DNA of 64,000 bases from Leeuwenhoekiella sp. MAR_2009_132. GTDB lineage: Bacteria > Bacteroidota > Bacteroidia > Flavobacteriales > Flavobacteriaceae. Positions 37,200-45,815 of the stretch are shown piece after piece. The stretch lies in assembly GCF_000687915.1 (NCBI RefSeq), contig NZ_JHZY01000004.1, forward strand, positions 317,501-381,500. The letters are read 5' to 3'. The position numbers were made by a program, and so were the translations under genes. The notes below the pieces were generated by a model. That model did not search any database and was not told where the DNA came from. It worked only from the letters and a program-made list of their open reading frames with translations. The stretch's first letter is position 1, and the number at the start of each line of letters is the position of its first letter.

Positions 37200-38630
37200 A
37201 TGCGTATTACTTTGAAATCTAAATACTTAATCAAAATTATTAATAAACTAACAATGCTGCAGCTTTTTACTGCAGCATTGCTGTTTCTAGTACTCAGCGC
37301 TTGTCAAAATAAAACTAAAACAGACGTTACGGAAGATTTTCAAAAAGTTGTAAAACCTAATTTTCTGGTAATTATCGCAGACGACGCCGGCTGGAATGAT
37401 TTTAGTTTTAATGGTTCTGAAATTAAGACACCTACATTAGACAGCCTTGCAGAATCTGGTCTTCAACTTAATAGGTTTTACACCTATCCCACCTGCTCAC
37501 CTGCTCGTGCTAGTTTTTTAACTGGCAGACCTGCCAGTAGAATGGGCATTGTTGCTCCCATTAGCGGGCGCAGTGAATTGAGTTTGCCAGACTCTCTTAA
37601 AACTCTTCCGCAGTCTTTAAAAGCGTTAAACTATAAAACCGCTTTAATGGGTAAATGGCATCTGGGCTTGAAACCCGAAAATGGGCCCGAAGCTTATGGT
37701 TTTGATACTTCTTACGGCTTTCTGCACGGTCAACTAGATCAATACGCACACACCTACAAAAATGGCGATAGTACCTGGTATAAAAATGGAAAATTTATTA
37801 CTGAAGATGGTCACGTAACAGATCTTTTGACAAATGCCGCAGTCAATTATATTTATGAGCAAAACACTACAACCCCCTTTTATCTACAATTAGCATACAG
37901 CGCTCCTCATATACCCCTGCAAGAGCCTCAACAATGGTTAGAAAAATATACTGTGATAAAAGATAGCAGCCGCAGAGCATACGCAGCTGCAATGAGCCAT
38001 ATGGATTCTGGTATTGGCAGGGTTCTAAATGCTCTAAATGATCACAACCTAATAGAAAATACTGTTGTTTTGTTTATAAGCGACAATGGAGCACAGCAAA
38101 ACTGGATTCCTTCAAACGAACTCTATGCAGGTAAATTCGGACCTAATTTAACGCTGGGAAGCAATTTACCGCTTCGAGATTTTAAAACTTCAAATTATGA
38201 GGGAGCTATACGGGTTCCGGCTATTATATCCTGGAAAAATCACATCGAACAAGGTGAAAGTTCTAATTATATAAATGTTACAGACTGGATGCCTACCTTT
38301 TTAAAATGGGCATTAACAACTAAAATACCGGTTACTGTAGAAGGGGAGCCTGCTCAGCACCTTTTAAAACAAACTACTTTAGAACGCTCAAAACCTATTT
38401 ACTTACGCGGTCATCTTCAAGAAAGCTTAATTATCAAACCTTTTAAGCTAATACGCACCAGACACTTAGAACGTGCACCTGATTATGCCCTTTACAATAT
38501 AGAAATTGATCCTTCTGAAACTAAGAATCTAAGCTTAACTAATCCTATAAAACTAAGATACCTTCAGGATGTACTTAAAGCTGAATTTAGCAAGGATACT
38601 CCAAAAGTTAATGTAGAATTAAGAAATTAG
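37200..38630 (+). CDS. S1-type formylglycine sulfatase, lipoprotein
   Basis: A 476-residue type I sulfatase. The maturation signature C-S-P-A-R (in TCSPARASFLTGR) marks the Cys that becomes formylglycine. The Ca-site start NFLVIIADDAG, MGKWHLG and ISDNGAQ are also in place. Such enzymes release sulfate from carbohydrate sulfate esters. The signal peptide ends in VLSAC, so it is a lipoprotein. The start may be the ATG at 37200 (directly after the preceding stop) or the ATG at 37254, which gives a shorter and more typical signal peptide. A maturation enzyme is not encoded in this window. Confidence 0.94.
   Translation: MRITLKSKYLIKIINKLTMLQLFTAALLFLVLSACQNKTKTDVTEDFQKVVKPNFLVIIADDAGWNDFSFNGSEIKTPTLDSLAESGLQLNRFYTYPTCSPARASFLTGRPASRMGIVAPISGRSELSLPDSLKTLPQSLKALNYKTALMGKWHLGLKPENGPEAYGFDTSYGFLHGQLDQYAHTYKNGDSTWYKNGKFITEDGHVTDLLTNAAVNYIYEQNTTTPFYLQLAYSAPHIPLQEPQQWLEKYTVIKDSSRRAYAAAMSHMDSGIGRVLNALNDHNLIENTVVLFISDNGAQQNWIPSNELYAGKFGPNLTLGSNLPLRDFKTSNYEGAIRVPAIISWKNHIEQGESSNYINVTDWMPTFLKWALTTKIPVTVEGEPAQHLLKQTTLERSKPIYLRGHLQESLIIKPFKLIRTRHLERAPDYALYNIEIDPSETKNLSLTNPIKLRYLQDVLKAEFSKDTPKVNVELRN
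37252..37280 (+). promoter_or_regulatory. Perfect 11-bp hairpin over the alternative sulfatase start codon
   Basis: Bases 37252-37262 pair without mismatch with 37270-37280 over a 7-base loop. The ATG at 37254 is inside the left arm. If that ATG is used, the hairpin would hide it. If the ATG at 37200 is used, the structure lies in the early coding region. A regulatory role is speculation. Confidence 0.4.
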
Positions 38631-38719
38631 CGCCTTTATATAGATAGTGCAGTTTCCGAAGGTAAACTATACGACTAGAAATTATAAATTTTAAAAAAAA
38701 CAATAAGCCTCTTAAACTT

Positions 38720-39040
38720 ATGACTCACGCATTTACGATGAAATTAATACCGGGTTTTGAAGAAGAATATAAACGCCGTCACGATCATATTTGGCCAGAA
38801 CTAGAATCACTTCTTAATAATTCTGGAATTAAGGAATATTTTATCTATCTCGATGAGCATACAGGGACACTTTTTGGTTTTCAAAATTTAGAATCAAATC
38901 ACAGCACTGCACGTTTACCGAATGACCCCATAGTTAAAAAATGGTGGGCCAATATGGCAGATATTATGGAAACAAATGCTGATAACTCTCCCGTTGAAGG
39001 GACTTTAAAAGAAGTGTTTAAACTGAAAAACAATAGGTAA
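38720..39040 (+). CDS. rhaM: L-rhamnose mutarotase family protein
   Basis: A 106-residue protein of the RhaM (COG3254) family. The fold-typical residues are present: RRHDHIWPELESLL, a central YFIYLDEHTGTLFGF, the WW pair in KKWWANMADIM, then DNSPVEGTLKEVFKL. RhaM interconverts the alpha and beta anomers of L-rhamnose, and related proteins act on other 6-deoxysugars. It is the last gene of the locus and the only cytoplasmic sugar enzyme in it, hinting at a rhamnose- or fucose-containing glycan. The rest of the rhamnose pathway is not in the window. Confidence 0.9.
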   Translation: MTHAFTMKLIPGFEEEYKRRHDHIWPELESLLNNSGIKEYFIYLDEHTGTLFGFQNLESNHSTARLPNDPIVKKWWANMADIMETNADNSPVEGTLKEVFKLKNNR

Positions 39041-39061
39041 AACCAATTGTTTTTAGAAAAC

Positions 39062-39093
39062 GGTCTAAGAGATTCATTAATTTCTCTTAGACC
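39062..39093. terminator. Bidirectional terminator between convergent genes
   Basis: A perfect 11-bp stem (39062-39072 with 39083-39093) over a 10-base loop lies between the rhamnose mutarotase gene and the convergent gene ending at 39128. T-rich bases follow on both strands, better on the minus strand. Confidence 0.7.
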
Positions 39094-39127
39094 ATTTACT
39101 GAATTTATTTAATCTGAGCTTTTATCG

Positions 39128-39664
39128 CTACTTAGATTTACCTTCTCCTTTAAAATTTTGCGTACTGTTTTTAAATAAAACATTAAAAGTGGTTAGACTA
39201 CCATAAATACGCGTAATATATTGCTGTAAATCTATTTTCTCCTGATCATCCAGGTTTTTACTAGCATTAATTTTTTGCTCCATAACACGTATGCGATCCC
39301 GTACCATAACAATCTTATGAAAAAAACTATCTATAGGGATTTCTTTATTGGCCAGATTAGGATCAGCGGGATTTAAAGTAATCGAGCCTCCTCTCCATTT
39401 ATCTGCTATAGGAACAACCTCTGATATATCTGAATACTGCTTCAGAAGATTTCTTAGCGTCTTTTCGACTTCATAGAAGCTAACACTGTCAACATCATCT
39501 TCAACCGCTTCAATAACCTCAAAATCAGAATCAATATCTATCGTTTCTAACCCGTTTTCAATAAATGTTACCCAGTACAATTTTGAAGTAATGTTTGTCA
39601 CAACACCCAGACCCAATTGATCGTGTTTTATGCGTGAACCTATGCCCAGAAGATTTTTCATCAT
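39128..39664 (-). CDS. Conserved protein of unknown function
   Basis: A 178-residue soluble protein without signal peptide. The N-terminal 50 residues (IGSRIKHDQLGLGVVTNITSKLYWVTFIENG) look like a small SH3/KOW-like beta-barrel, and the C-terminal half is helical with coiled-coil character (DRIRVMEQKINASKNLDDQEKIDLQQYI). I recognise it only as the kind of conserved hypothetical found in Flavobacteriaceae. It is leftward, convergent with the sulfatase/mutarotase transcript. Confidence 0.8.
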   Translation of the reverse strand: MMKNLLGIGSRIKHDQLGLGVVTNITSKLYWVTFIENGLETIDIDSDFEVIEAVEDDVDSVSFYEVEKTLRNLLKQYSDISEVVPIADKWRGGSITLNPADPNLANKEIPIDSFFHKIVMVRDRIRVMEQKINASKNLDDQEKIDLQQYITRIYGSLTTFNVLFKNSTQNFKGEGKSK

Positions 39665-39767
39665 TTAAAATTAATTAGTTGAATCAATATTAAAACTTTT
39701 CAGGAAAAATAAATCTGATGCTTACTATAAAAAAGAAAAAGTTAATAGAAATGAGAAGCCGGGTGAC

Positions 39768-40508
39768 CTATAAATTTTTATCTATCATCTCATACTGAAA
39801 GTACTCTTCTCTAATACTCTCATAGTTGAGGCTGTAGTGAACATACATACCCAGAGCAGATAAAAATAAGAATCTATCGAAGTAATAAAAAATATCGAAT
39901 CCAAAATAGTATGCAAAAAGTGCGGCAATGTCAGAAAAAACAAAACCAAATGCAAAGAAGGTATAAATTAACGAACGTGTGCTGTTATACTTATTGTTAT
40001 AGGCGATTGCCTCTACACCTAGTAGCATCATTGATGCTCCATATAAATATAAAAGTACAGGTTCTACACCATCATGAAAGGTATAACTTACCATATTCAT
40101 AATAATGTAAAGCGTATAAGTATTAGCTGCCACTAAAATGGCTGTTATAAGAACAATTCCCGGCTTAAATTTAATTTCAGAAAGTTTGGGTAAACGCTCT
40201 AAAACAATGGTCAAATAGCCTAATGTTCCAAAAATTAAATAAAGTTTATACCCCCAGGCCTCCTCATAAAACTGAAAAAACACATCTTTTACAAAGAAAA
40301 ATGCTAGAACAGAAAGCATCCAAACGTTAAAATGTCCTCGTTTTAAAGTGTAGTATATAAAAAAGAGAAAAACAGTAATCAATCGAATTAATCGACTGGT
40401 TTCTAAGTCCATATACGCAATAACGGTCAAATTAACCAATATGGCTAATACGACGAAAAGTATAAAGTAAATTCTATCCTTAGAATTTATGGACTTTAGA
40501 AAACTCAT
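39768..40508 (-). CDS. Polytopic membrane protein, YhhN-like
   Basis: A 246-residue protein that is almost entirely hydrophobic, with about eight membrane helices, and resembles the YhhN (lysoplasmalogenase-like) family in size and helix pattern. The sequence match is not strong enough for me to assign that activity. The neighbours on both sides are also leftward but separated by gaps of about 80-100 bases without clear signals. Confidence 0.75.
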   Translation of the reverse strand: MSFLKSINSKDRIYFILFVVLAILVNLTVIAYMDLETSRLIRLITVFLFFIYYTLKRGHFNVWMLSVLAFFFVKDVFFQFYEEAWGYKLYLIFGTLGYLTIVLERLPKLSEIKFKPGIVLITAILVAANTYTLYIIMNMVSYTFHDGVEPVLLYLYGASMMLLGVEAIAYNNKYNSTRSLIYTFFAFGFVFSDIAALFAYYFGFDIFYYFDRFLFLSALGMYVHYSLNYESIREEYFQYEMIDKNL

Positions 40509-40590
40509 AATGTTTTAATCATAGAAAAAGTTGAGAGTAATAAACATACGATAAAACAGAATGGAGGGTTTTCAGAAAATGAGTTTTTTT

Positions 40591-41589
40591 TTAAAAGTCA
40601 ACAATAACCCCGATACCTAGTTGCTGTTTCCATTGTGTTCTGGCTCCCATCGTAATCTCCTCACCGTCAACATTTGTTTCGGTAATCTTAATATCGTTAT
40701 CATATTTTAAATGCGAACCTAATCTGGCAAGTACAAAACTATTCACCTTAAAATTCAAATTTAATTCCCAGTCAACATCTACGTTTCCAAAGCTATTTAA
40801 ATAATCTGTATAGAGATTTATAGAATTTGTAAAATTTATATTCTCCATTAGCTTTGCCTTCAACACACTTTGTAAGAGAATTCCTAGTTCGCTATTTACA
40901 TTCTCACCTTCTTTAATGATGTTTCCATCAGCATCACGTACGGCTGGTGTTACACCAAATGAGCCATTATTTGCCAAATCTTGATCTAAAACAAATGTTG
41001 ATTTATAAGTTAAGGGAGAAGCGTATATAGATAGGTTATCTATACGCTTACCATATTCACTTCCTACTCCTAAAAATATATAGCCGGGTGCCATAAATTG
41101 AGAAATAGGCACACTAGTATCTGGGTATTTATAACCATTTGTAAATTGTGAAGCAAATCTAAATTTTGCAGAATAATACCAGTTAGAAATAGTATCCCTG
41201 CGATACCCATAATCAGACGTGATCTCAATCATGTCATCGGTTTTTCTAATCTCTCTTCCTTCCTGACTATTTATACCAAATCTACCTGAAAGTTTATTTC
41301 TCCATTTAGTGCGCTCATCATTATAATTTCTTTCTATAACAAGCTCTGCTAATCCTGAAATAGAGTTACTACCTCCTGAATTCCAGTTTACAAAAGCAAC
41401 TTCACTCAAATCTAGACCTACTCTGTTTATTTCAGTCCAGTTTGTGGGTTCTTGAATAATGATTTGGTCTGTAAGTTTTTTAATAAGGTTTTTCTTAATA
41501 GGTAGTGGAAAAGCCACGTGCTGTGCCGTTAGTGCTTGATTAAAAAGTAAGCCAGACAATAGCGCTAAGGAGAAAAAAATCTTATACAA
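40591..41589 (-). CDS. DUF3078 family protein
   Basis: A 332-residue exported protein (signal peptide ending ALTAQ) with the DUF3078 pattern LSEVAFVNWNSGGSNSISG followed by alternating beta strands (RTKWRNKLSGRFGINSQEG, DYGYRRDTISNWYYSAKFRF) and a terminal LGIGVIVDF. The strand pattern and aromatic end suggest an outer-membrane barrel. The function of the family is unknown. It is 22 bases downstream of purM, so probably on the same transcript. Confidence 0.9.
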   Translation of the reverse strand: MYKIFFSLALLSGLLFNQALTAQHVAFPLPIKKNLIKKLTDQIIIQEPTNWTEINRVGLDLSEVAFVNWNSGGSNSISGLAELVIERNYNDERTKWRNKLSGRFGINSQEGREIRKTDDMIEITSDYGYRRDTISNWYYSAKFRFASQFTNGYKYPDTSVPISQFMAPGYIFLGVGSEYGKRIDNLSIYASPLTYKSTFVLDQDLANNGSFGVTPAVRDADGNIIKEGENVNSELGILLQSVLKAKLMENINFTNSINLYTDYLNSFGNVDVDWELNLNFKVNSFVLARLGSHLKYDNDIKITETNVDGEEITMGARTQWKQQLGIGVIVDF

Positions 41590-41611
41590 ACCGAAAATTA
41601 TTTAATTACTA

Positions 41612-42790
41612 CTAATAGGTAAACGTGCCAAACGTACTTTTAATTGTTAATTTTTTAGATTCTGAAGCTTCAACCCTTCCTATAACCTGAGCTTCTATAT
41701 TAAAAGATTTGGAAATAGCAATGATTTCTTCAGCCAAAGCAGGATCTACGTAAAGTTCCATACGATGTCCCATATTAAAAACCTGATACATTTCTCTCCA
41801 GCTCGTGCCACTTTCTTCCTGTATAAGTTTAAATAATGGCGGAAGTTCAAAAAGGTTATCTTTTACAATATGTACATTATTAACGAAGTGCAAAACTTTG
41901 GTCTGTGCTCCTCCACTACAATGTACCATGCCGTGTAATAAATTGCGATCAACTTCCTGAAGAATTTTTTTAATGACAGGTGCATAGGTACGCGTAGGTG
42001 ATAAAACTAATTTCCCTGCATTTAGCGATGAATTATCTATCGCATCCGTTAGTTTTTTAGAACCACTATACACTAAATCTGAGGGTACAGCGTGATCAAA
42101 ACTTTCAGGATATTTTTCGGCTAAATAACTACCAAAAACATCGTGACGTGCCGAAGTAAGACCATTACTTCCCATTCCTCCATTATATTCTTTTTCATAA
42201 GTAGCCTGGCCAAAACTTGCCAATCCAACAATTACATCACCAGGTTTAATATGTGCATTATCTACAACATCTTCTCGCTTCATTCTCGCAGTAACCGTAG
42301 AGTCTACAATAATTGTACGTACAAGATCACCTACATCTGCCGTCTCACCACCAGTACTTTTAATGGTAACGCCGTGATTGCTTAAGTCTTCAATAAGCTC
42401 TTCAGTACCGTTAATAATTGCAGAAATAACCTCACCCGTAATTAGATTTTTATTTCTACCTATAGTAGAGGAAAGCAAAATATTATCTGTTGCTCCCACG
42501 CAAAGCAGGTCATCAACATTCATAATTAATGCATCTTGGGCTATTCCCTTCCACACAGAAATATCACCGGTCTCTTTCCAGTACATGTAGGCTAATGAAG
42601 ATTTTGTACCTGCGCCATCTGCATGCATAATAAGACAATGCTCATCGCTACCCGTAAGATAATCTGGAACAATTTTACAAAAGGCTTGTGGAAACAACCC
42701 TTTATCTACATTTTTAATTGCGTTATGCACATCTTCTTTACCAGCCGAAACACCACGACCCGCGTACCTTTTAGAAATCTCCTGACTCAT
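41612..42790 (-). CDS. purM: Phosphoribosylformylglycinamidine cyclo-ligase (AIR synthase), long Bacteroidota type
   Basis: A 392-residue PurM-type enzyme that makes aminoimidazole ribotide from FGAM with ATP in purine synthesis. The N-terminal active-site stretch (YAGRGVSAGKEDVHNAI), MHADGAGTKSSLAY, GGETADVGDLV and the late MVHCSGGAQTKVL and FNMGHRMEL segments fit the family. It is somewhat longer than the usual 345-residue enzyme, as is common in this phylum. Confidence 0.92.
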   Translation of the reverse strand: MSQEISKRYAGRGVSAGKEDVHNAIKNVDKGLFPQAFCKIVPDYLTGSDEHCLIMHADGAGTKSSLAYMYWKETGDISVWKGIAQDALIMNVDDLLCVGATDNILLSSTIGRNKNLITGEVISAIINGTEELIEDLSNHGVTIKSTGGETADVGDLVRTIIVDSTVTARMKREDVVDNAHIKPGDVIVGLASFGQATYEKEYNGGMGSNGLTSARHDVFGSYLAEKYPESFDHAVPSDLVYSGSKKLTDAIDNSSLNAGKLVLSPTRTYAPVIKKILQEVDRNLLHGMVHCSGGAQTKVLHFVNNVHIVKDNLFELPPLFKLIQEESGTSWREMYQVFNMGHRMELYVDPALAEEIIAISKSFNIEAQVIGRVEASESKKLTIKSTFGTFTY

Positions 42791-42807
42791 CCTTGTTAAT
42801 TATTTGG

Positions 42808-42815
42808 CAAAAGTA
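42808..42815 (-). promoter_or_regulatory. -7 box in front of purM
   Basis: On the minus strand TACTTTTG, a full match to TAnnTTTG, 17 bases before the purM start codon. The position of a -33 element falls inside the terminator palindrome at 42825-42848 and does not match TTTG, so support is partial. Confidence 0.4.
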
Positions 42816-42824
42816 AGAAATAAA

Positions 42825-42848
42825 AACGTCCTGAAATTTCAGGACGTT
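42825..42848 (-). terminator. Terminator of the curli operon
   Basis: A perfect 24-base palindrome (AACGTCCTGAAA and its complement) is followed on the minus strand by TTTTATTTCTT. It lies 24 bases after the last curli-operon gene and just before purM. Confidence 0.75.
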
Positions 42849-42872
42849 CTTAAGGTTGATTAGTTAATTAAA

Positions 42873-44378
42873 TTATTCTTCCCAATCTGGCATTGCTGCG
42901 TTTAAAAATAAGAGTTGATCATCGTCTCCAGAATTATCATTAAAAATATAATTATAAATAGAAGGAGTCGCTCCTATATTATTTTTTACTCGTGTAAAAG
43001 CAATAGAACCTTCAGATGGAGAGAATATAGGGTCAAGTTCATTCTCTCCTAAAGCTACATCTGTCTCTAATTGAGTTGATAGACCCGTGTTAAAATCATA
43101 TAAAAATAATCTACTTTGAAAAATACGATATTGGTCGTTTTCAGATCCACTAATATCTCTAGAATAAATTAATTGCGAAGCATTAGCATTTAAACCTAAT
43201 CCTCCTGCTGCGCCATTAACATTTTCAAGAATTGTACGCTCTATAGTTTTTGTATTTAGGTTTAAGGTAAAAATTTTAACCCCATATCCACTAGAATTAT
43301 TTGTTTTGAGTGCTATCACATTATTGTTAAAATCTGTAGTACTCACCTCGGTTATAAAACTACCATCTGTGGTTTGATAAATAAGTCTTGTTCCTCCTCC
43401 TGTAGCATCAACGCTATAAAGTTTATCAAAACTAGGATAGTAAATTTTAGAACCATTTACTGCCCACGCGAAATCTATTTCGTCTAATCTGAAGCCATTT
43501 ACAGGTATGGATGAGGTAATTTGTTTTAAATCTGTACCATCTAAGTTAGCAGTGAATATATTAGTAACCCCTCCAGAAGTTCTTAAAAAGGCCATTTTAT
43601 TGACGTCTAAATTTTTTCTGGGCCTATAACTATTAGTAGAACTAGATGTAACCTGAAATTCGACTCCAAAGTCCTTAGAAGATCCAGCATATATGACAGA
43701 GTTACCATCTTGAAGGCGTGTAAATAAGAAGTTAAAATCTTCATTTAAATCTGTTTGAAACTGGCTTATAGAGCTTTGAACTTTATCGTTTATTGAATCA
43801 TCTGCTGCTATCTGCCAAAAATAACTAGTTCCTAATTCTAAGTTAGACACACTAAATGTAGTATCATTTACAATTGTATATATTTCAGAACTATTAGTTC
43901 TGCCATTTCTTAACTGTAAGATATAGGATATATCATCATTATCACTAGATGCAGAAGACCATACAAACTCTATATCAGATGTAAATATTATATCACCATC
44001 TTCTGGATACAGTAAATTTGGCGTCAAAGGAGACTTGTTATTATCTGAAGCTGTTTTTAATTCAAAAACAACATTGCTTATCCCTCCTACTGTTACCGCA
44101 GCTGCTTCAAAAGCTGTGGCATAACCTTCTAGTTCAGCTTGAACAGAATATGAACCTGAAGAGATTTCATCTAACTGAAAATTGCCCTCATCATCAGAAA
44201 ATGTAGTACTTGACGCCGGGTTTGTAGAGATTTTGACATTTGCAAGAGGGATATTTGAACTTTGTTCTACAACTGTACCTGCTAATTTACCAGTTCCTAT
44301 TTCACTAATTGTATCTTCACTGCATCCTATAGAAAAAATGCCTATAAAAAGAATGTATATATATATAATATTTCTCAT
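42873..44378 (-). CDS. Lipoprotein with CarboxypepD_reg, Fn3-like and TolB-like propeller parts
   Basis: A 501-residue lipoprotein (lipobox SIGC, Cys19). Residues about 30-110 are a CarboxypepD_reg domain (GKLAGTVVEQSSNIPLANVKI, SSGSYSVQAELEGYATA), about 118-210 an Fn3-like domain (SDIEFVWSSASSDNDDISYILQLR, GTSYFWQIAADDS), and the rest looks like TolB/WD-type propeller blades (NIFTANLDGTDLKQITSS, LYSVDATGGGTRLIY, FSPSEGSIAFTR). It is the last gene of the curli operon, 32 bases after csgG. No curli protein of this architecture is known from E. coli. Role unknown. Confidence 0.82.
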   Translation of the reverse strand: MRNIIYIYILFIGIFSIGCSEDTISEIGTGKLAGTVVEQSSNIPLANVKISTNPASSTTFSDDEGNFQLDEISSGSYSVQAELEGYATAFEAAAVTVGGISNVVFELKTASDNNKSPLTPNLLYPEDGDIIFTSDIEFVWSSASSDNDDISYILQLRNGRTNSSEIYTIVNDTTFSVSNLELGTSYFWQIAADDSINDKVQSSISQFQTDLNEDFNFLFTRLQDGNSVIYAGSSKDFGVEFQVTSSSTNSYRPRKNLDVNKMAFLRTSGGVTNIFTANLDGTDLKQITSSIPVNGFRLDEIDFAWAVNGSKIYYPSFDKLYSVDATGGGTRLIYQTTDGSFITEVSTTDFNNNVIALKTNNSSGYGVKIFTLNLNTKTIERTILENVNGAAGGLGLNANASQLIYSRDISGSENDQYRIFQSRLFLYDFNTGLSTQLETDVALGENELDPIFSPSEGSIAFTRVKNNIGATPSIYNYIFNDNSGDDDQLLFLNAAMPDWEE

Positions 44379-44410
44379 AAATAAAAGCTGTTTAATACTT
44401 TATTGTTGTA

Positions 44411-45805
44411 CTAATTTTGTTTCTTAGATTTAAGATTGAAGTAATAATTAAGACCTAAACCAAAATTCCAATAAAAATCATCTCTCTTACCATTCACTAC
44501 ACCTTCTATTTCATCTGTAAAAGTGATATTGTTTTCTGCAAAAATCTTAATTCCTAATTTAGGCATAATCGAGTATTCGATTCCTGCTCCATATTGAATT
44601 TTGCCACTTGTCTTTTTAGAATTTAAGGCCTGTTTAGAATCGCTAAATCCTAAGATAATACCTCCACCAGCAAATAAATATGGAGAAAGCTTATCATTAG
44701 GAAGTAATCTAAATTGAGCGTTGAGATCGATACTTCCATAAACATCTTCGTAAGTACTTCCGCTTTTAAACTGAAATACTCCTGCATTCAAATTGAAACC
44801 TATAATTTTATTAAAATAATGGCTGTAACCCAGCTTTGCCATAGGCCCTATCCGTTTTTCGGTATAATCCCCATCAAATAGTGTAGCTGCAAATGTTACG
44901 TCTAAGGCGTCATTAAATTTTGGCTCATAAAATGTTCGCTCGTATAATCGTGCAGATTGTTCTAGTTCTTTTTCTTCATTATAGTTTAGAACCAACTCTT
45001 CATTTACAGCTTTCCCACCTTTTGCAGACCAATAACCACTTTCTACACCTTCTATAATTAATGCGCGCACAGCCTTCTCAATAGCATCTTGAACTGCAAT
45101 TTGAACAGGCTCATTCTGAGTAATCCCCATTTCTGCTTCTAATAAGCGTTGAAATTTAACAAATCTGAAAAAATTAGCATCAAGAGCCTGAGATAGAATT
45201 GTTTTAGATACATATACCGTTTTTAAAATCTCTCCGTTACTTGTAGAAACCATTCTTAAATAAACTGTTATACGATCCTGCCGGTATTTAGCAGATCCTC
45301 CTAACCCAAAATATCGTGCACCAATACCTCCTGTTATTATATTTGTATCATAAGAAACAATACCTCCTTCAAGAATTACTCCAGCATATTTTAGAGGGGG
45401 CAATGGAGGTTCATTAGGATTTAAATTTTTTATATATTCCTGTTTTGTATTTCTTATAATATTTCTTTCAGTTGAAAGATTGCTTAAATTTTCTCTTTCA
45501 ATAGGAATAAACCATCCAGAATCTTCTAAAGCTTTAAGCAAAATGGTAGTCCCTCCTTGTGTAACGGCAGTACTAAATGTGCTACCATTTTCTACAGCTT
45601 TATACTGCCCCGTTTGATCTCTAAAGTTATACACTGCTACCTCAACAGGATCCTGGGCTGCAGGTAAATCAAGAAGGGATCTAGTTGATTTTGAAAATTC
45701 TCCAGAATGAGAAGGTGTTTGATCTAAGGGTTGATTAAAAAAGGCTCCGCAAGAATGCAGGCTAAATACGGCTAGCAAAATAGCAAAGCGTATAAAATGT
45801 CTCAT
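44411..45805 (-). CDS. csgG: Curli secretion channel CsgG with extra C-terminal barrel-like domain
   Basis: A 464-residue lipoprotein (lipobox LHSC, Cys19). Residues about 50-275 match CsgG, the nine-fold outer-membrane pore for curlin secretion: VEVAVYNFRDQTGQYK, GGTTILLKALEDSGWFIPIERENLSNL, ILEGGIVSYDTN and IAVQDAIEKAVRALIIEGVE. E. coli CsgG ends about here. About 180 more residues follow that look like an eight-stranded outer-membrane barrel (IGPMAKLGYSHYF, LSPYLFAGGGIILGF, GAGIEYSIMPKLGIKIFAE, FGLGLNYYF). The frame is intact, so this is a true fusion and not a misread. Confidence 0.9.
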   Translation of the reverse strand: MRHFIRFAILLAVFSLHSCGAFFNQPLDQTPSHSGEFSKSTRSLLDLPAAQDPVEVAVYNFRDQTGQYKAVENGSTFSTAVTQGGTTILLKALEDSGWFIPIERENLSNLSTERNIIRNTKQEYIKNLNPNEPPLPPLKYAGVILEGGIVSYDTNIITGGIGARYFGLGGSAKYRQDRITVYLRMVSTSNGEILKTVYVSKTILSQALDANFFRFVKFQRLLEAEMGITQNEPVQIAVQDAIEKAVRALIIEGVESGYWSAKGGKAVNEELVLNYNEEKELEQSARLYERTFYEPKFNDALDVTFAATLFDGDYTEKRIGPMAKLGYSHYFNKIIGFNLNAGVFQFKSGSTYEDVYGSIDLNAQFRLLPNDKLSPYLFAGGGIILGFSDSKQALNSKKTSGKIQYGAGIEYSIMPKLGIKIFAENNITFTDEIEGVVNGKRDDFYWNFGLGLNYYFNLKSKKQN

Positions 45806-45815
45806 ATTGTTGTAA

